Below the pieces are notes generated by a model, which was given only the letters and a program-made list of their open reading frames with translations, was not told the origin of the DNA and searched no databases. Shown here piece after piece: positions 13,802 to 17,828 of a stretch of DNA of 17,828 nucleotides (positions are counted from its first letter, which is position 1; every line of letters begins with the position of its first letter). The DNA lies in assembly GCA_023231105.1 (NCBI GenBank), contig JALNWB010000077.1, positions 1 to 17,828 of the forward strand, written 5' to 3'. The DNA comes from Ignavibacteriaceae bacterium. GTDB lineage: Bacteria; Bacteroidota; Ignavibacteria; Ignavibacteriales; Ignavibacteriaceae. A program made the position numbers and the translations under genes.

Positions 13802-13847
13802 AACTCTTAATTAATTCACTAATCAAACTAATTAGTTAGTACCCGAT

Positions 13848-15785
13848 ATGAAAGCACTGAGATTTAGGTTTATCATCATTATTGCAGCAATTGCAATCAG
13901 CGTTTATTTGCTTTATCCTACATACAAGGATTATCAAAACACGAATCGAATTTCGCAAGCAGTAAAAAATAAACGTGAACTTACAAAGAAAGTTAATCCC
14001 GGAATTACTGCGGATCAACTTGACAAAATACTTCAGAATACTTCCGATAGTATAAAAGCTGCCGATCCATCCATTCGCGAAGCAAGATTGAAGCGAATCA
14101 AATTGGGCTTGGATTTACAAGGCGGAATGCGTGTTGTGCTTGAAGTAAATACTGTAAAATTATTAGAAAAATTAGCAAATAATCCTGATGACACTTTCCG
14201 GAATATACTTGAGTCCGCCGGCAAAGAAGCTTCTTTGTCAAATGAATCGGTTGTCAATATAATCGGTAGAAAGTTTCAAGAAAAAGGAATTCGTCTTAGC
14301 CGTTATTTCGGAACGATCCGTCAAGAAGATTCCGATATTTTAAAAGATTTGAAAAAACAGACCGAAGAAGCCGTCACCCGTGCAAAAGAAATTATTAGAA
14401 ACAGAGTTGACCAGTATGGTGTTTCGGAACCGAGTATTCAACTGCAAGGTGATAGAAGAATTATTGTTGAATTACCGGGCGTTGCCAAAGAAGAAGAAGC
14501 CAGACAGTTATTGCAAGGTACCGCTTTACTCGAATTCAAACTCCTTAAAGAACCTGCTTTTACCGTTAACGTTATGGAACAAGTTGACAAAGTATTAGCC
14601 GGTAAAAGTACAGAAGATTCTTCTTCAACAGATTCTACAAAAAATGTTAAGAGTGAAAAGAAAGATTCAACTCTTGCCAAAAATGATACTACAAAAAACA
14701 AAAAATTATCTCCAGAAGAATTCGCAAAAGAACATCCTTTCTTTTCTGTTGCGTTAATAAATCCTCAGAGTCAATCCGCGGATGCTTATGTAAAAGCCGA
14801 TCAAAAAGAAAAACTTTTACGGATGCTTGCTAAACCTGAAGTACAAAACATTCTGAACGCAAGTAATGCAGATTTTGTTTTAAGCGCAAAACCGGTTACT
14901 TACCAAGAAGGACAGGGAGTTTTTGTTCTTTATCTTGTAAATAAAACTGCAGAACTTACCGGTAGCGTTGTAACTAATGCACATTCAAACATTGATCCTT
15001 CAACTTCTACACCGGAAGTTAATATGGAGATGAATTCTGAAGGGGCAACGGAATGGGCAAGAATTACAGGCGCTAACATCAACAAAAGATGTGCTATTAT
15101 TCTTGATAATGTAGTCTATTCCGCACCGGTTATTAATGAAAAAATTCCCGGAGGAAGATCAAAAATTAGTGGAAGCACTGATTTAGCAGAAGCAAAATTA
15201 TTAGAAATCGTTTTGAAAGCGGGTGCTCTTCCTGCGCCGGTAGATATTATGGAAGAAAGGTCCGTTGGACCTTCACTTGGTCAAGATTCAATTTCACAAG
15301 GATTTAATTCAATAATATTCGGTTATTTACTTGTTGGAATTTTTATGGTAGTTTATTATCACAGAGCCGGAACAGCTTCAACAATTGCTTTATCACTTGT
15401 AATCTTGTTCATACTCTCAGTACTTGCCTATTTCAAAGCTACGTTGACATTACCCGGTATTGCAGGTATTGTATTGACTATAGGTATGGCGGTAGATTCC
15501 AATGTGTTAATCATTGAAAGAATACGAGAAGAAATTGCTACAGGAAAAACGATGAAAGCTTCAATTGATAGCGGATTTTCAAAAGCACTTGCTGCAATCG
15601 TGGATTCAAACATTACTACTTTAATTACTGCTATTATTCTTTATCAATTTGGAACCGGTCCGGTGCAGGGTTTTGCACTTACTTTAATGATTGGTATTGC
15701 AACTAGTATGTTTGGAGCGTTGGTTATTACACGAGTAATTCTCGATTTCTTATTAAATAAAGGTTACAAAATAACTCTTGGCTAA
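13848..15785 (+). CDS. secD: Protein translocase subunit SecD
   Basis: This 645-residue inner-membrane protein works with SecF to pull exported proteins through SecYEG using the proton gradient. TM1 is at about 8-24, followed by the conserved GLDLQGGMRVVLEVN (87-101) and the P1 head (RNRVDQYGVSEPSIQLQGDRRIIVELPG). Five further membrane segments lie from about 485 to the end, including GIVLTIGMAVDSNVLIIERIREE with the functional Asp. The family core is intact. An extra, low-complexity Ser/Thr/Lys-rich insert at about 252-288 lies in the periplasmic region. secF follows after 31 bases with its own AGGAG. Most Bacteroidota have a fused SecDF; separate genes fit the Chlorobi/Ignavibacteria branch. 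Confidence 0.97.
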   Translation: MKALRFRFIIIIAAIAISVYLLYPTYKDYQNTNRISQAVKNKRELTKKVNPGITADQLDKILQNTSDSIKAADPSIREARLKRIKLGLDLQGGMRVVLEVNTVKLLEKLANNPDDTFRNILESAGKEASLSNESVVNIIGRKFQEKGIRLSRYFGTIRQEDSDILKDLKKQTEEAVTRAKEIIRNRVDQYGVSEPSIQLQGDRRIIVELPGVAKEEEARQLLQGTALLEFKLLKEPAFTVNVMEQVDKVLAGKSTEDSSSTDSTKNVKSEKKDSTLAKNDTTKNKKLSPEEFAKEHPFFSVALINPQSQSADAYVKADQKEKLLRMLAKPEVQNILNASNADFVLSAKPVTYQEGQGVFVLYLVNKTAELTGSVVTNAHSNIDPSTSTPEVNMEMNSEGATEWARITGANINKRCAIILDNVVYSAPVINEKIPGGRSKISGSTDLAEAKLLEIVLKAGALPAPVDIMEERSVGPSLGQDSISQGFNSIIFGYLLVGIFMVVYYHRAGTASTIALSLVILFILSVLAYFKATLTLPGIAGIVLTIGMAVDSNVLIIERIREEIATGKTMKASIDSGFSKALAAIVDSNITTLITAIILYQFGTGPVQGFALTLMIGIATSMFGALVITRVILDFLLNKGYKITLG

Positions 15786-15816
15786 TTTTCAAAATGACTT
15801 TTAGGAGCAAAAATAA

Positions 15817-16959
15817 ATGCAGCTATTTCATAATTTAAATGTAGATTTTATGGGGAAGAGAAAGTTTTTTTATGTGCTTTCTGCTTCCATCTTTTTATTA
15901 GGCATGTTCAACATTGCTATCCGTGGTCTTAAATTGGGTATCGATTTCAAAGGCGGAACGGAAATCATTGTGAAATTTGATCAACCGATTAAAATTGCAG
16001 ACCTCCGCACAGACTTCCAGTCAACCGGTTTGGGAGAAGTTGAAATAAAAACTTTTGGCGATAATGCCGGTGCTTTAATTAGAACAGAATTACAGGTGCT
16101 GCCTCAAAATCTTTTCCCAAAGATTCAGAAACAAATTGAAGATGATATCAATTCTTCGTTTCCTGCCGTTGCAGGAGTTTATACTTCGGAAAAAACTCCT
16201 AACACATTAACTTATACATTTAATAATCCTGATACGGCATCAGCAATTGCAAATAAACTTTTCCTTGACGGATTTCAATCCGGAAAAGTATCAGAAGAGG
16301 TTACCAATACTCAGGTTGTAGTTCAAGTTGGTATTTCAGATTGGGTAAAAGAAAGTTTAAAGAATAAGTTAAAAGGGAATCCATTCCAGGTCTTACGTGA
16401 AGAAAGAGTTGGACCAAAAGTAGGAAATGAATTAAAGAGAGATACAATGGTTGCAATTGTTCTTTCGTTAATTGGAATCTTAATTTATTTAGCATTCCGC
16501 TACAAATTTGTTTTCGCGTTCGGAGCAGTATTAGCTCTTTTCCACGACGTACTTATAACTTTAGGATTATATGCAGTTCTTTATAATGTTATCCCGGGAT
16601 TAAATTTAGAAGTGAATTTGACCGTTGTGGCAGCGTTTTTAACTCTTATCGGATATTCAATTAACGATACGGTTATTGTTTTCGATAGAGTTCGTGAAAC
16701 GTTAAAAATCCATAAGACAGAGCCACTCGAAACCTTGATGAATTTAGCCATAAACAAAACGATGAGCCGTACGATTATCACCGGCGGAACAACTTTGATG
16801 AGTGTTTTTGTTCTGCTGCTCCTTGGAGGTGATGTGCTTCGCGCTTTTGCATTCACTATGTTTTTCGGAATTATCATCGGAACATATTCTTCCGTTTTCG
16901 TTGCAAGTGCAATAGTTGTAGATTATGCGAAAAAGTATAACAAAAAAGTTGAATTTTAG
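15817..16959 (+). CDS. secF: Protein translocase subunit SecF
   Basis: This 380-residue partner of SecD completes the 12-helix export motor. TM1 is at about 16-34, followed by the signature LKLGIDFKGGTEIIVKF (39-55), the small periplasmic domain, and five membrane helices from about 208 onward. The conserved SecF stretch FLTLIGYSINDTVIVFDRVRE lies in the fourth helix region. The ATG is preceded by AGGAG about 12 bases upstream. It shares the secD promoter and ends at the strong terminator at 16978-17006. Nothing unusual is seen. Confidence 0.97.
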   Translation: MQLFHNLNVDFMGKRKFFYVLSASIFLLGMFNIAIRGLKLGIDFKGGTEIIVKFDQPIKIADLRTDFQSTGLGEVEIKTFGDNAGALIRTELQVLPQNLFPKIQKQIEDDINSSFPAVAGVYTSEKTPNTLTYTFNNPDTASAIANKLFLDGFQSGKVSEEVTNTQVVVQVGISDWVKESLKNKLKGNPFQVLREERVGPKVGNELKRDTMVAIVLSLIGILIYLAFRYKFVFAFGAVLALFHDVLITLGLYAVLYNVIPGLNLEVNLTVVAAFLTLIGYSINDTVIVFDRVRETLKIHKTEPLETLMNLAINKTMSRTIITGGTTLMSVFVLLLLGGDVLRAFAFTMFFGIIIGTYSSVFVASAIVVDYAKKYNKKVEF

Positions 16960-16977
16960 GTCCTGTTATTTCACAAT

Positions 16978-17006
16978 AAAAAAGCCGGACTTGTTCCGGC
17001 TTTTTT
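16978..17006. terminator. Bidirectional terminator between secF and the phosphatase gene
   Basis: A perfect 12-bp stem, AAAAAAGCCGGA (16978-16989) with TCCGGCTTTTTT (16995-17006), closes a 5-base loop. The A run on one side and T run on the other allow it to work for both convergent genes. Confidence 0.92.
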
Positions 17007-17029
17007 ATTTTAAATTGATAGAAATAATT

Positions 17030-17828
17030 TCATGTCACACGAATTGTAATCATTGTTATATCATCCGACTGCGGTTCTCCCGCAACAAATTCATCAATGC
17101 TTCTTTTAATTTCACTTAGAATGTCGTCCGATGAAGAAAACATTTTTTGTGTGAGAATATTTTCTAACTTTTGATCGGAAAATTCTTCATCATTTATATT
17201 TTTCGCTTCAGTAACGCCGTCTGTAAACATAACAAGGATATCATCTTTCTCAAGCTGAATAGTTTCACTTTCATACGGCATAAATGATTTCATTACTCCA
17301 AGCAGCATTCCGCCTTTATCAAGATAAATAATTTTTTTATCTCGAATTAATAATGGCGGATTATGCCCAGCATTCACATAGGTAATTTCTTTTTTCTGAT
17401 CATCAAGCAAGAGCCAAAAGAATGTTATAAATCTCCCATCGGTGGTATTTTCGGAAACAAGATCATTAATAATGCTTGTTGATGCGGCAATATCATATCC
17501 TTGTTTGGTGATCGATTTTAAAAAGGCTTGCAGATTTGCCATAAGCAGCGAAGCCGGCACACCCTTGCCGGAAACATCTCCAATCCCAATAAAATAGCGC
17601 CCGTCTTCAGCTTTAATAATATCGTAATAATCCCCGCCAACTTGTTTCGAAGAAATACTGACGGCAGAAATTTGGAAATTAGTTAATTGCGGAATTTCTT
17701 TCGGAAGAAGATTTCTTTGGATACCTTTTGCAATTTCTAATTCTTCTTCAAGTTTTTGTTTTTCTAAAGCTTCCTGGAAAAGTCTTTTATTTTCAAGCGA
17801 AATAATTGCCAGCGTTCCGACAGAATTA
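17030..17828 (-). CDS. SpoIIE/RsbU-type PP2C phosphatase, N-terminus beyond the window
   Basis: This is the C-terminal part of a serine phosphatase of the kind that controls anti-anti-sigma partner switching. The frame stays open from the right edge to the stop at 17030, 265 residues. The GTG at 17560 is internal, as the conserved QVGGDYYD and GDVSGKGVPASLLM motifs span it. The phosphatase motifs (QVGGDYYD, IGDVSGKG, NAGHNPPLL, FTDGVTEA, QSDDITMI) hold the metal-binding Asp residues. Upstream is a coiled-coil linker (NKRLFQEALEKQKLEEELEIAKGIQRNLLP), and before it a short stretch (SVGTLAIISLENK) resembling the end of a GAF domain, suggesting a sensor part off-window. It is convergent with secF and shares its terminator. 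Its partner anti-anti-sigma protein is not in view. Confidence 0.9.
   Translation of the reverse strand, partial: NSVGTLAIISLENKRLFQEALEKQKLEEELEIAKGIQRNLLPKEIPQLTNFQISAVSISSKQVGGDYYDIIKAEDGRYFIGIGDVSGKGVPASLLMANLQAFLKSITKQGYDIAASTSIINDLVSENTTDGRFITFFWLLLDDQKKEITYVNAGHNPPLLIRDKKIIYLDKGGMLLGVMKSFMPYESETIQLEKDDILVMFTDGVTEAKNINDEEFSDQKLENILTQKMFSSSDDILSEIKRSIDEFVAGEPQSDDITMITIRVT

Noticed and set aside
1..17828. CRISPR array
   Set aside because: No regularly spaced repeats of 20-40 bp are seen on either strand.

Overview
The window looks like a chromosomal segment from an AT-rich member of the Bacteroidota/Chlorobiota/Ignavibacteriota group, most likely an Ignavibacteria-like organism. Supporting signs are a Bacteroidota-type promoter (TTTG, 20-nt spacer, TAACTTTG) ahead of secD, separate secD and secF genes, a 31-residue AURKAIP1/COX24-type ribosomal protein, and a mixture of clear and absent Shine-Dalgarno sequences. 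This placement is inference from gene content and signals. No rRNA or other phylogenetic marker was compared.

Left part (1-8130) is accessory DNA. It begins with the end of a type I restriction-modification locus: HsdR, cut by the window edge, and an overlapping YgjP-like metallopeptidase. A short DUF2130-like gene start follows and runs straight into a 1398-bp IS3-family insertion sequence (3430-4827) with perfect 31-bp terminal inverted repeats and an orfA/orfB frameshift pair. Beyond the IS is an unusual set of genes: a class II glutamine amidotransferase whose last codons lie inside the IS end, a VapBC toxin-antitoxin pair on the opposite strand, a protein with two Cys4 zinc modules, and a phiEco32-like COOH-NH2 ligase (amidoligase) translationally coupled to the zinc protein. 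The combination of amidotransferase and amidoligase suggests a peptide- or protein-modifying amide-bond pathway and is the most interesting system here. About 510 bp without a convincing gene follows, including an 11-bp perfect tandem repeat. The accessory block stops at the 3' end of a tRNA-Thr(CGU) gene, a typical island insertion point.

Right part (8131-17828) reads as core genome. On the minus strand an apparent operon runs HU-family protein, zinc-ribbon/TPR membrane protein, 31-aa bS22/mS38-like protein, tRNA-Thr, terminator. A small single-pass membrane protein of unknown function and a cupin follow on the plus strand. A convergent minus-strand pair encodes oligoendopeptidase F and a CBS-less IMPDH/GMP reductase family enzyme. 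Then secD and secF lie on the plus strand, ending at a strong terminator shared with a convergent SpoIIE/RsbU-type phosphatase that runs off the right edge.

The two halves also differ in base composition by eye: sampled 60-base lines from the amidotransferase and amidoligase genes have 27 and 25 G/C, against 21 and 19 in lines from pepF and secF.
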